Positions 34,377-43,429 of a stretch of DNA of 64,000 bases are shown here, one piece after another. The first letter of the stretch is position 1. The number at the start of each line of letters is the position of its first letter. Made by a program: the position numbers and the translations under genes. A model generated the notes under the pieces. The model ran no database searches and had not been told where the DNA came from. It saw only the letters and a program-made list of their open reading frames with translations. This stretch comes from Bin5 sp965221345 (lineage in GTDB: Bacteria; Chloroflexota; Anaerolineae; Caldilineales; Caldilineaceae): positions 434,001 through 498,000 of the forward strand of contig CBDCSD010000002.1 in NCBI GenBank assembly GCA_965221345.1, in the 5' to 3' direction.

Positions 34377-34940
34377 CTATGCGTCAGCGACGAGAGCCTG
34401 GAAACGCCTCGTCTGCAGATGACAGAGGGCAATGGCGACGCCATCGGCTGCATCGTCAGGATGGGGGGCTTCATTCAAATCCAGGAGTTGCCGAACCATC
34501 GCCTGCATCTGATATTTGTCGGCGTTACCGTAACCTGTGAGCGCCTGTTTGATGGCCGCCGGCGTATACTCGATCAGCGGCAGATCGGACAGGGCGGCCG
34601 CCAGCAAGGCCGCGCCGCGAGCCTGGCCAACTGAAATGGCCGTTGTGACGTTGCGACCGAAGAAAAGCTCTTCGACCGCGACTTCATTGGGCTGGAACTC
34701 GCGAATCAGGTTCTGAATGTCGAAGAAGATCTCGCGCAGGCGCAGGTGCATCGGCTGTTCCGGTGTTGTGCGGATCACGCCGCAGGCGAGCAGTTCATAG
34801 TCGCCAGGGACGGTTTCCTCAACGACGCCGTAACCGGTTGAGGCGGTGCCCGGGTCGATTCCGAGGACGCACCACTCGCGGTCGCGTTCGTCTGTAGAAA
34901 AGCCTACGCCGTGCGCTATCATGTCGGGGCGTCCATACAT
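34377..34940 (-). CDS. ruvC: Crossover junction endodeoxyribonuclease RuvC
   Basis: RuvC resolvase, about 187 residues from the chosen start. Catalytic acids are seen in LGIDPGTASTGYGVV, VAVEELFFGRN and HPDDAADGVAIALCH. The start is uncertain: the open frame reaches a TTG at 34994, and ATGs lie at 34940 and 34922. None has a strong ribosome site. The gene lies between yebC and ruvA, the common yebC-ruvC-ruvA order. Confidence 0.93.
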   Translation of the reverse strand: MYGRPDMIAHGVGFSTDERDREWCVLGIDPGTASTGYGVVEETVPGDYELLACGVIRTTPEQPMHLRLREIFFDIQNLIREFQPNEVAVEELFFGRNVTTAISVGQARGAALLAAALSDLPLIEYTPAAIKQALTGYGNADKYQMQAMVRQLLDLNEAPHPDDAADGVAIALCHLQTRRFQALVADA

Positions 34941-34996
34941 AATCCCGGAGGTCGATCCGGTATGTGCGGGGGATGCGCCGGTGGTGTCTGTCAAGA

Positions 34997-35767
34997 CTAT
35001 GCTACCTGAGCGACCAACTCGTCGGTCAGTTCCAGATTGTGGTGGACCTTATTGACATCGTCAAGCTCTTCGAGCGATTCGAGCAGATGCAGGACGGACA
35101 AACCGGCGCCAGGGTCAAGCGAGAGCGTCTGATTGGGCTGCATGATCAACTCCGAAGTATCTGGCTGAATGCCCGACTTACGCAATGATTTGTCTACCTG
35201 GGCCAGTTCAGTCCTCTCGGTGAAGATTTCAACGGCATCGTCGCTCACCTCAACGTCCTCCGCGCCCGCCTCCAGGGCCTCCATAAAGATTTCCTCGGCG
35301 TCCAGGTCGCTGGGTTTGCCGTCGCTGTCCTGTAGGTGTATCGCCACATAGCCTTTGGTTGTGAACTGCCAAGCCACGGAGCCTGGTTCGCTAAGGTTGC
35401 CGTTTCCCCGCGTAAAACAGCGCCGAACCTCGGCGATGGTGCGATTGCGGTTATCCGTCAGACATTCGAGCAGGATGGCGACGCCGTGAGGCGCGTAGCC
35501 TTCGTAGAGGATTTCTTCGATATCGGCGGCGTCCTTGTCCAGCCCTGCACCGCGGCGTATGGCCGATTCGATGCGGTCCTTGGGCATATTCTCGGCACGC
35601 GCCTTATCGATAGCCAAGCGCAGGCGCACATTGGTGTCACTGTCGGGGCCGCCTTCTCTGGCGGCCACCTGTAGTTCACGGGCAAGTTTGGTAAAAATTT
35701 TGCCGCGGGCGTCGTCATTGGCGCCTTTCTTACGTTTGATCGTAGACCATTTGGAATGACCTGACAT
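34997..35767 (-). CDS. yebC: YebC/PmpR family regulator
   Basis: A 256-residue YebC/PmpR (TACO1-like) protein. The N-terminus SGHSKWSTIKRKKGAND is diagnostic. It continues with GKIFTKLARELQVAAREGG, NMPKDRIESAIRRG (about 65), YEGYAPHGVAILLECLTDN (about 90) and FTRGNGNLSEPGSVAW (about 115). Members act as DNA-binding regulators or as ribosome-associated factors that help translate proline runs, which fits the nearby efp gene. It is first of the minus-strand yebC-ruvC-ruvA group. Confidence 0.95.
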   Translation of the reverse strand: MSGHSKWSTIKRKKGANDDARGKIFTKLARELQVAAREGGPDSDTNVRLRLAIDKARAENMPKDRIESAIRRGAGLDKDAADIEEILYEGYAPHGVAILLECLTDNRNRTIAEVRRCFTRGNGNLSEPGSVAWQFTTKGYVAIHLQDSDGKPSDLDAEEIFMEALEAGAEDVEVSDDAVEIFTERTELAQVDKSLRKSGIQPDTSELIMQPNQTLSLDPGAGLSVLHLLESLEELDDVNKVHHNLELTDELVAQVA

Positions 35768-36010
35768 TTTTGCTCCTACTCTGATCTAATGTGCTTTTGC
35801 ATTGATAACCAGTATTTTTGCACTGTGGTTGCGAAAGTGATAGAGCCACGTCACAACAGTGCAAGGTAAGCCAGCACATCCGGCCCGTCTTTTACTGCAC
35901 TGTCCGGCGCATGAGGGGGCGCTGCTCGCGAAGCGGCTATGTTTTCAGTCATTTGGATTTCCCGATTAGACTGCAACGCTAAACATGGCAAGTGTATTCG
36001 GTGCACCGGT

Positions 36011-37726
36011 TCAGACGGTTGGCCTTTTCACCAAGTCTGCTTCATTACCAAAATGTTGACTGCCATTGGAACTTTGCAAGCCCTGCTCGGTCCCGTCACC
36101 AGAACGAGTATGGCGCTGGATGGCTGCGCGGATGAATGCGCTGAAGAGGGGATGCGGGCTTGTAGGGCGGCTCTTGAACTCCGGGTGGAACTGTGTGCCC
36201 AACATGAAGGGGTGCTCCGCCACTTCTACGATTTCGACGAGGCGGCCGTCGGGTGAGCGCCCGCTCAGCACGAGGCCATGGGACTCCAACTTCTCGCGAT
36301 AGGCGTTGTTGAACTCGAAGCGATGGCGATGGCGCTCGTTGATCTGTTCGGGATAGCCGGCGGCGGCATAGGCGGCGCCAGCTTTGGAATCGTGCAGCAG
36401 TTGGCAGGGATAGATGCCCAGTCGCATAGTGCCGCCCATATCGGCGATGTCGCGCTGCTCGGGCATCAGATCGATAACGGGCATCTCTGTGCTGATGTCG
36501 AACTCGGTGCTGTTCGGCTCTTCGCTTTCCAACACCGTGCGCGCAAACTCGATACAAAGCACCTGCATGCCCAGGCACAGACCCAGGTAGGGTACGTTCC
36601 GAGTGCGGGCGAACCGGGCGGCAACGATTTTTCCCTCAATGCCGCGGTAGCCGAACCCACCTGGCACCAAGATGCCGTCAAGCCGTTCCAGCCGTTCCAG
36701 TTCGCGGCCCTTTTCCAGAGATTCCGAACTGATCCACTCTATGCCCAAATCGTAGTTCTCGGCCAGGACAGCGTGGATCAGCGCCTCTTTGACGCTCAGA
36801 TAGGCATCTTCCAACTCCACATATTTTCCGACAATACCGATGTTGATTCGCTCTTTGGTGCGGCCCAGTTCGGTAACGAAACGACGCCACGCGCCCAGGC
36901 CGTCCGTGGATCCTTTGGTAGCGGTCAGGGCCAGCCGGTCGACGAGAAGTTCGCCGAGGCCGGCCTCTTGCAGATTGAGCGGAACCTGATAGATAGTGTC
37001 CACGGTGACAATAGGGATGACGGCGTTTTGCGCGACGTCACAAAAGAGAGCGATTTTCTCCTGGGCGTCGACATCGACCGGGTAATCGGAGCGCACGAAG
37101 ATGACATCGGGCTGAATGCCGATGTTGCGCAGTTCGCGCACGCTATGTTGCGTCGGCTTGGTCTTCAATTCTTTGCTGGCAGCCAGATAGGGCAACCAGG
37201 TGAGGTGGACATAGAGCGCGTTTTCGGGGCCGACATCTTTTCGCATTTGGCGAATCGCTTCGAGGAAGGGAAGCCCCTCGATATCACCGACGGTGCCGCC
37301 GATCTCTACAAGGACGACGTCGGCCTCGCTCAAGCGGGCGATCTGTCCGATATGGCGTTTGATCTCATTGGTGACGTGGGGGATCACCTGAATAGTGCCG
37401 CCAAGGTAATCGCCCCGCCTCTCCTTAGTGATCACATCGTTATAGATCTGTCCGCTGGTGACATTGCTGTGCTGGTTAAGGTTCTCGTCGATGAATCTCT
37501 CATAGTGGCCCAGGTCCAGATCAGTTTCGGCGCCGTCCTCGGTTACGAACACCTCACCGTGTTGATAGGGCGACATTGTGCCCGGATCAACATTGAGGTA
37601 GGGATCGAGCTTCATCGCAGCCACGCGAATGCCCCAGGTCTTGAGCAGGAGGCCAATGGAAGCGACGGTTACGCCCTTTCCCAGGCCCGATACTACCCCG
37701 CCAGTAACAAAGATGTATTTGGTCAT
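36011..37726 (-). CDS. pyrG: CTP synthase
   Basis: CTP synthase, 571 residues, makes CTP from UTP, ATP and glutamine. The N-terminal synthetase domain begins TKYIFVTGGVVSGLGKGVT and shows LDPYLNVDPGTMSPYQHGEV (about 40-59) and VEIGGTVGDIEGLPFLEA (about 140). The C-terminal glutamine amidotransferase has GGFGYRG, the Cys nucleophile in PYLGLCLGMQ (about 382) and the His/Glu pair in GTQFHPEF (about 522). ATG 37726 fits the family. The longer open frame does not. Confidence 0.97.
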   Translation of the reverse strand: MTKYIFVTGGVVSGLGKGVTVASIGLLLKTWGIRVAAMKLDPYLNVDPGTMSPYQHGEVFVTEDGAETDLDLGHYERFIDENLNQHSNVTSGQIYNDVITKERRGDYLGGTIQVIPHVTNEIKRHIGQIARLSEADVVLVEIGGTVGDIEGLPFLEAIRQMRKDVGPENALYVHLTWLPYLAASKELKTKPTQHSVRELRNIGIQPDVIFVRSDYPVDVDAQEKIALFCDVAQNAVIPIVTVDTIYQVPLNLQEAGLGELLVDRLALTATKGSTDGLGAWRRFVTELGRTKERINIGIVGKYVELEDAYLSVKEALIHAVLAENYDLGIEWISSESLEKGRELERLERLDGILVPGGFGYRGIEGKIVAARFARTRNVPYLGLCLGMQVLCIEFARTVLESEEPNSTEFDISTEMPVIDLMPEQRDIADMGGTMRLGIYPCQLLHDSKAGAAYAAAGYPEQINERHRHRFEFNNAYREKLESHGLVLSGRSPDGRLVEIVEVAEHPFMLGTQFHPEFKSRPTSPHPLFSAFIRAAIQRHTRSGDGTEQGLQSSNGSQHFGNEADLVKRPTV

Positions 37727-38219
37727 CTGCGAATTCCCTTCACTGGGATGCTCTAATCTCTGCCTTATCGGTGAGAAGATCGGCCCGCCAAGCGAGTCCG
37801 TAGATTTTGGCGCCGGCAAGCGGGCGATGGTTCCAGATTCGAGCAAGAACACAGAAATTGGCGCACAGGAACAGAAGGTGTCACCGTCATTTTGCGGTGA
37901 TGCGGAACTTTCGGCTTATACCGCGCTCAAACAGTGAAGCGGTATTGAATTCAACAGCAAAACAGACACGAGATCATGTCCCCGTGCCCATCTACAACCG
38001 TTCCGCTCTGAAAAATTGGCCCAGGGCGGAGTTGTGTATCTAGTGAGATGAAGGCGGCAGAAACTCTCATCATAGGCTTTTCGGTTAGACGCCACGCCGA
38101 CGCAAAACCACTTAACAGCCCGCCGTTACGGTAGCACAGCGAGGCCGCGGTGTCAAAGGAAACCGGTGCGCGGGGGGCCGCTCAGGCCGATGCCGGTAGC
38201 GTGGATACGGGCAAGAAAA
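37727..38219. other. Intergenic region between pyrG and acpS
   Basis: 493 bases without a supportable gene. Only short frames lacking ribosome sites or family similarity occur. The pyrG promoter and leader should lie at the left part. No clear hairpin or riboswitch was recognised by eye. Confidence 0.45.
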
Positions 38220-38633
38220 TTAGCCGGCAGAAAGGGCGTGGGCCGGCTCGCCCAGAGCAACGACAAAGGCGATTGCCAGCTCGTCGTCGTGGCTGAGGCT
38301 CACGGACCATTGGTTCAGGCCCAGAGACTCGGCGCGACGCGCGGCTGCGCCATGGAGTTGCACGGAGGGCGCGCCGCGCGCATCGGAAACAATTTCCAGG
38401 TCGATCCAGCGGATGCCGTCCCGCCAGGCGCCAGTTCCCAAGGCTTTGGCAATCGCCTCTTTGGCCGCGAAACGGGCGGCCAGCGATTCGGCGCGACCGC
38501 GGCAGTAGCGCAGTTCCGCTTCGGTATACAGGCGCGCCAGAAGCCTTTTGCGGGCGTGTGCGGTGGCGTCGTAGCGCGAGATGGCCCGGCGAATTCGTTC
38601 GATTTTAACAATATCGACACCTGTGCGCAGCAT
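38220..38633 (-). CDS. acpS: Holo-[acyl-carrier-protein] synthase
   Basis: AcpS, 137 residues, transfers phosphopantetheine from CoA to acyl carrier protein. Magnesium-binding motifs are GVDIVKIERI (Asp 7) and RFAAKEAIAKALGTG (Glu about 58). The C-terminus has SVSLSHDDELAIAFVVA. It follows the GT2 gene on the same strand after 58 bases. Confidence 0.94.
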   Translation of the reverse strand: MLRTGVDIVKIERIRRAISRYDATAHARKRLLARLYTEAELRYCRGRAESLAARFAAKEAIAKALGTGAWRDGIRWIDLEIVSDARGAPSVQLHGAAARRAESLGLNQWSVSLSHDDELAIAFVVALGEPAHALSAG

Positions 38634-38691
38634 CGTTCTCTTTTCGATTTGCTTCCTGCCAGTTTTCCGGTGGCATCACGGCTTGCTTCGT

Positions 38692-39822
38692 TCAGTCCGC
38701 CGGCGTGTCGGGTTCGCTCAGATTGGCCGGTGACGTGGGTGAGTTGCGGTGATCAGCGAGATCGGCATAGCCATACGCTCTGGATACGACATAGAGCGGG
38801 CGCGCCTTGACGTCATCGTAGATGCGCGCCAGGTATTCGCCGATGACTCCCAGAAAGATCAGTTGAATCCCCCCCAGAAACAGAACTGCAACCAAGGTGG
38901 AAGCCTGGCCGAAGAATGCGTTGTTGCCGGACAGGCGCAAGGCTATTGTCGTGACAATCCCCACCAGGCTTGCCAGCGCCAGGAAGAAGCCAAAGTAGGT
39001 GCTGAGCCGCAGGGGAAGGTAGCTGAAACTCGTGATCGCATCCAGTGTCAGGCGGAGCATTTTGCTCAGCGGATACTTGGTGTCACCGGCAAAGCGCTCT
39101 GCCCGCTGGTATTCGATGCCGATCTGACGGAAGCCGACCCAACTGCTGAGGCCGCGCATGAAGCGATGTTTCTCGCGTAAACGGCGCATCGTCAGCAGAA
39201 CCTGGCGGTCGATGAGGCGGAAGTCGCCCGTGTTGACGGGAATCTCCACATCGGTTATGCGGCGGAGAAGCCGGTAGAAGGCGCTGGCGGTCCAGAGTTT
39301 GAACCGGGATTCGCCTTGCCTGTGCGCGCGCACAGCGTAAACAACTTCATAGCCTTCACGCCATTTGTCAAACATCTCCCCGATCAACTCCGGTGGATCC
39401 TGCAGGTCGGCGTCAATGATCGCGATCGCGTCTCCCAGTGCGTAGTCCATGCCGGCGGTAATGGCGATCTGATGACCGAAATTGCGAGAGAAGTTGATAA
39501 TTTTGACGCGCGCGTCCTGCTCTCGCAGAGAAAGCAGCATCGAAAGTGAGGCGTCGCGGCTGCCGTCATTGACGCAAACCAGTTCCCAAGGTTGACCGAT
39601 GTTGCCCAGGACGGCGGCCATGCGCCGGTGGAGTTCGGGGATTACCTCCTCCTCGTTGAAGATGGGAACGATTACGGAGATGACTGGACGCTGGTCGGGG
39701 TCCAGGGATTCCGCTTGTTTCTGGACCGCCTCCTGCTGCGGGGTTGAAACGTCCGCCGGGTTTGTCAGGGCGGGGGAGAGTTGATCCGCCTTGGGTGGCA
39801 CTGTCTCGGTTTCAGAGCTCAT
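38692..39822 (-). CDS. Family-2 glycosyltransferase, membrane-anchored (DPM1/GtrB-like)
   Basis: A 376-residue polyprenyl-phosphate glycosyltransferase type. After an N-terminal tail rich in Pro/Gln/Glu (about 1-45) comes the GT-A domain: VISVIVPIFNEEEVIPEL (about 46), WELVCVNDGSRDAS, FSRNFGHQIAITAGMDYA (about 118), and the metal-binding IIDADLQDPPELI (about 140). Two membrane helices follow near the C-terminus (YFGFFLALASLVGIVTTIAL and VLFLGGIQLIFLGVIGEYL). It would load a sugar onto a lipid carrier. The start has GAGGAAG. The acpS gene follows. Confidence 0.93.
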   Translation of the reverse strand: MSSETETVPPKADQLSPALTNPADVSTPQQEAVQKQAESLDPDQRPVISVIVPIFNEEEVIPELHRRMAAVLGNIGQPWELVCVNDGSRDASLSMLLSLREQDARVKIINFSRNFGHQIAITAGMDYALGDAIAIIDADLQDPPELIGEMFDKWREGYEVVYAVRAHRQGESRFKLWTASAFYRLLRRITDVEIPVNTGDFRLIDRQVLLTMRRLREKHRFMRGLSSWVGFRQIGIEYQRAERFAGDTKYPLSKMLRLTLDAITSFSYLPLRLSTYFGFFLALASLVGIVTTIALRLSGNNAFFGQASTLVAVLFLGGIQLIFLGVIGEYLARIYDDVKARPLYVVSRAYGYADLADHRNSPTSPANLSEPDTPAD

Positions 39823-40370
39823 ACCGATTTCTTCCTCACTCAAATTCCTTCCGTCGCGGTTTGCTCTCTGGCATCGCTCCGGCCCACGATTGCGGCCGCA
39901 TTGGCGCCGGAAGCCGATCCAGTTCGGCAACGGGATCCGCAGGACACTTTCTATCACAATCGTACTGAAAACTGCAGAGTTGGTCAAGCGAAAGACTGGA
40001 GGGGTGTGGGGCCGGATTTGGAGTGAGAGTGGGCTGAAGTATGATTCTGGGGATGAGTGGATGGACAGTATGGTCGGCGAAGGGTCGATTTCCGATGGAT
40101 AATTTTCGTCGGTTGAAAGAACTGATCGCAGCGACCCGATAATTTTGGATGAACGCAGCGGGGGTTGCGGGCCTGTGGCCGAACTGCTGGGGCCGCCCCG
40201 GTTGCGTGTTCGGAGAAAATCGGCTACGCTTTCGGCGACAAAACGGTTCACGATCTTGCGTCATACTAAACCATCTTCAGAAGTGGCAAAGTGAGAAGAG
40301 TGAAAGCCAGGGGACGCCCTCTTTGTCATTCTTTTCATTTCACTCTCTTCTGAGAAACGGAGTGCGCTTC
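39823..40370. other. Divergent intergenic region
   Basis: 548 bases between the GT2 gene (minus) and the Ldh-family gene (plus). Open frames occur on both strands but none shows a protein family or ribosome site. The region should contain both promoters. Nothing else was recognised. Confidence 0.45.
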
Positions 40371-41405
40371 ATGCCTGTATTGCAGCCAGTGCCATTGGCA
40401 GATTACACCAGCCGCATCTTTCAGGCCGCGGACACGCCCAAGATTACAGCCGATCTCGTAGGGCAGTCACTGGTCTCGGCCAATCTGGCAGGTCACGACT
40501 CACACGGCGTTATTCGCATCATGCAGTATCTGCGGCAGATCGATGAGGACGAATTGCGGCCACATGCCACACCGGAGATCGAGCGCGAGACACCGGTCAT
40601 GGCACTATACAACGGTCACCGCTGCTTCGGGCAGTTGGGAGCCAAAGTTGCAATCGAGAACGGTATCGGCAAGGCGAGAGGGAATGCAGTGGCAGTGGTG
40701 GGTTTGAAGCACTCCGGCCACGTGGGGCGTCTGGGCGAATGGGTGGGGCTGGCGGCCGAGGAAGGGATGATTGGGTTGGCTTACGCCAACGGCGGTCGCT
40801 CGGGCGGCCTTGTAGCACCTTTTGGCGGCGCCGAAAGACGCATGGGCACGAACCCGATAGCGGTTTCGATACCATTGAAGGACCGACCGGCAATGCTGCT
40901 GGATTTTGCCACCAGCGCGGTGGCCGAAGGCAAAGTGCGGGTGGCCCTGAACAGCGGCAAACCGATCCCGGAGGGCTGGGCGCTAGACAAGAACGGAGCA
41001 CCTACCCTGAATCCGGCCGACGTGTACGATGGCGGAATGCTGCTGCCGGCAGCCGGTCACAAGGGCTTCGGTCTGGCCCTCTTGACCGACTATCTGGGCG
41101 GGATTCTGACAGGCGCGGGCGGGCCGGGCCTGCCGGGCTCGATCCTGGGCAACGGCGTCCTGTTCATCCTTCTGAACATCGATTATTTCCGCCCGTTGGA
41201 CGAATTCTTTGCCGATGGGGCACAAATCGCCGACCGGATCAAAGATACAAAACCGGCGCCGGGCTTCGAAGAGGTGCTGATACCGGGCGAACCGGAGGCT
41301 CGTTCGGCCATGAGCCGTCAGGAGAATGGGATCCCGTTGGACGACACCACCTGGTCGCAGATCGTCGAAGTCGCGATTAAGCTGGGCGTTGCCTACGTCG
41401 CCTGA
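40371..41405 (+). CDS. Ldh family (malate/L-lactate/ureidoglycolate-type) dehydrogenase
   Basis: A 344-residue NAD(P)-dependent oxidoreductase of the type-2 malate/lactate dehydrogenase family, distinct from Rossmann-type enzymes. Landmarks: LAGHDSHGVIRIMQYL (about 40-55) with the catalytic His, VVGLKHSGHVGRLG (about 113), RMGTNPIAVSIP (about 160) and GHKGFGLALLTDYLGG (about 230). Substrates in the family include lactate, malate, ureidoglycolate and sugar acids. The ATG follows GGAG. A TIM-barrel isomerase gene follows, suggesting a sugar-acid role. Confidence 0.92.
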   Translation: MPVLQPVPLADYTSRIFQAADTPKITADLVGQSLVSANLAGHDSHGVIRIMQYLRQIDEDELRPHATPEIERETPVMALYNGHRCFGQLGAKVAIENGIGKARGNAVAVVGLKHSGHVGRLGEWVGLAAEEGMIGLAYANGGRSGGLVAPFGGAERRMGTNPIAVSIPLKDRPAMLLDFATSAVAEGKVRVALNSGKPIPEGWALDKNGAPTLNPADVYDGGMLLPAAGHKGFGLALLTDYLGGILTGAGGPGLPGSILGNGVLFILLNIDYFRPLDEFFADGAQIADRIKDTKPAPGFEEVLIPGEPEARSAMSRQENGIPLDDTTWSQIVEVAIKLGVAYVA

Positions 41406-41592
41406 GAAGCCAGAGCAATTATTCACTATCTGCCAGGCTATTTGGATGCCGTCAGTTGGCCTAAATGCCGGAATCAGTAGCGAACGAATCTTGAGATGAG
41501 CCGGAGGCGCGGGGATTTGACTCCACGGTCCGGGCTGGAGCGGCGGCCTGTGATCTTACCGGCCGAAGGTTCGTCTGAAAGCAAAACGGAGC

Positions 41593-42447
41593 ATGAGCAT
41601 GTCACGAATTTCCACGTCATCCTGGAGTCTGCACAGGGCGTTGGGGTCCCCGTCGCTCTATGGGCCGGGCGATCCCGGGCCGCGCCCGCGGTCGAACGGG
41701 GCCATCAGCTTGCTGGAACTGCCGTTGGCGCTGGCACAGGCCAACATCCCCACATTGGAGATTGTCCACTTTCACTTTCCCACGATGGACGCCGCATATA
41801 TTGACGAGCTGAGGGCGGCAATTGAGGAGGCCGGCATTGAGTTGTTCAGCGTCCTGATCGACGCCGGCGACATCACCCACCCCGATGAGACGATGCGGGC
41901 GAAGGAGATGGCTTGGATCCGCTCGTGGCTGGATGTGACGGCCGGTTGCGGCGCCACGCATGCGCGCGTGGTGGGGGGGTATCAGCCGGTGGAGCGCAAC
42001 CATGGCCCGCTGCTGGACCATCCGGTCTTGCAGTGCAGCGCGCAAGGCCTGCTCCAACTGGCGGACTACGGCTCCTCAATCGGCGTGCAGGTGATCACGG
42101 AGAATTTCCGCGAGACCACGAATCGGGCCGATCAGGCGCTGGCGATTCTTGAGCTATGCGAGGGGCAGGTCGGATTGTGCGCCGATTTCGGCAACTATAA
42201 GGGAGTGGATCGTTACGACGAGTTGGCAGCGATCTTTCCCAAGGCCGATTCAGCGCATGTGAAAGCGGTGTACGACGACAGCGGCGACCCGAATAAGGGT
42301 GAATTTCGCCATTCGCTGGGGATGTTGGCAGAGGCGGGGTTCGACGGACCGATGTCGCTGATCTTTGATACCGCGCTGCATGGGAACAGCTCCGAATGGG
42401 ACAATCTGGCGCAGATGCGAATGGTAGCCGCGTCCTTCTGCGCCTGA
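41593..42447 (+). CDS. Sugar phosphate isomerase/epimerase (TIM barrel)
   Basis: A 284-residue TIM-barrel protein of the xylose-isomerase-like/AP-endonuclease-2 superfamily. Strands with likely metal ligands: LEIVHFHFPT (about 56), VQVITENFRETTN (Glu, about 166), VGLCADFGNYKG (about 195), DSAHVKAVYDDSG (His, about 218) and GPMSLIFDT (about 256). ATG 41593, or the second ATG at 41599, is the likely start. It follows the Ldh-family gene and is not closely related to 3489-4313. Confidence 0.82.
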   Translation: MSMSRISTSSWSLHRALGSPSLYGPGDPGPRPRSNGAISLLELPLALAQANIPTLEIVHFHFPTMDAAYIDELRAAIEEAGIELFSVLIDAGDITHPDETMRAKEMAWIRSWLDVTAGCGATHARVVGGYQPVERNHGPLLDHPVLQCSAQGLLQLADYGSSIGVQVITENFRETTNRADQALAILELCEGQVGLCADFGNYKGVDRYDELAAIFPKADSAHVKAVYDDSGDPNKGEFRHSLGMLAEAGFDGPMSLIFDTALHGNSSEWDNLAQMRMVAASFCA

Positions 42448-42575
42448 CGCAAGGCCCTGGCAGCGGGACAGGCGCCAGGCGGTTGGCCCCTGCGGACAGT
42501 TCCGAAAAGATTTCCGTTTCCGCATCAACAGTTCGGCGCGGGATCGTTTGCTAACCCAGAGATTTGGGTAAGAGA

Positions 42576-42603
42576 AACAGTCCATCGGTTTCGATGGACT
42601 GTT
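42576..42603. terminator. Bidirectional stem-loop between convergent genes
   Basis: Perfect 12-bp inverted repeat AACAGTCCATCG / CGATGGACTGTT with loop GTTT. It sits between the convergent isomerase and OsmC genes. The flanks carry only short T or A runs, so it is a moderate terminator candidate for either strand. Confidence 0.65.
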
Positions 42604-42662
42604 CGTTTGCTGCCAGGTTGCGCCACTCGACTGGCTGGCGCATTGTTCGCACGCCGACAGAG

Positions 42663-43085
42663 TCACCCTACCAGGGTGGCATCGAGTACGATTTCATCAA
42701 CGGCGGCCAGGGCCTTTGAAACAGGACAGCCATCCTTGGCCTGGGCGGCGTAGTCGGCGAACTTATCAGCAGTCAGTCCGGGAACTTCTGCTCTGCATGT
42801 CAACTCGATTTTGCTGATAGCCGGGCCGTCGGTCAGATGGACGGCGGCGGTGGTGTTGACGCTGGTAGGGGTGAAGCCGTCGCCGCTCAGCAGAGCGGAG
42901 AGAAACATCGAATAGCAGCCGGCGTGGGCTGCGCCGATGAGTTCTTCCGGGTTGGTGCCGGGTCCGGACTCGAAGCGGGAGGCCAAAGAGAAAGAGCCCT
43001 CGTAGAGGCCGCTGCCTAATTTCATCGTGCCAGAGCCGTCATTCAGGGTGCCATTCCAGGTGGCGGAGGCGTTACGCACGGACAT
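42663..43085 (-). CDS. OsmC family peroxiredoxin-like protein
   Basis: OsmC/Ohr-type organic hydroperoxide reductase, 140 residues. The two redox cysteines are in AHAGCYSMFLSALL (about 55) and KDGCPVSKAL (about 121). The N-terminus (SVRNASATWNG) and the TNPEELIGAAHAGC stretch are typical of OsmC rather than Ohr. The ATG at 43085 follows AGGAGG. The longer open frame has no ribosome site. It detoxifies organic peroxides in the cytoplasm. Confidence 0.93.
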   Translation of the reverse strand: MSVRNASATWNGTLNDGSGTMKLGSGLYEGSFSLASRFESGPGTNPEELIGAAHAGCYSMFLSALLSGDGFTPTSVNTTAAVHLTDGPAISKIELTCRAEVPGLTADKFADYAAQAKDGCPVSKALAAVDEIVLDATLVG

Positions 43086-43429
43086 GGAGATTCCTCCTGA
43101 TAGTGATGTGCCGATGGGCGATCGGGGAGCAACCGCAAATAGTAGTGAACCGGTTGGTGATTTGAGAAAACTGGGTAACAACAGGCAGAATTTTAGCACA
43201 GTCTGGCTTGCTTATCAAACTATTGACCGGAAAGCGGGGGAAGTTTTCGACCGCCTCGGCGTGGTTGTGCCTGGAGGAGGTCAGACACTCTCGGAAGGGG
43301 TGGCATGGCCGGGAGCGGATACCTCCAGTTCGGGATATAGTTGCCAAATGGTGTTTGCACGCGTTGAAACTTCACTACTTGAGCGTGTTTGACATTGGTT
43401 TTGAGGACAGTCGAGCCGGGGAGCAGAAC
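43086..43429. other. Divergent intergenic region between OsmC and nucleotidyltransferase genes
   Basis: 344 bases. The nucleotidyltransferase frame is open back to 43208, but those codons do not look like the family, and the start at 43430 has its own GGGGAG site. No other gene or repeat recognised. Confidence 0.4.

Noticed and set aside
36278..37756. 492-codon open frame on the plus strand
   Set aside because: It is entirely antisense to pyrG, whose motifs are unmistakable. The antisense translation has no family and arises from codon bias.
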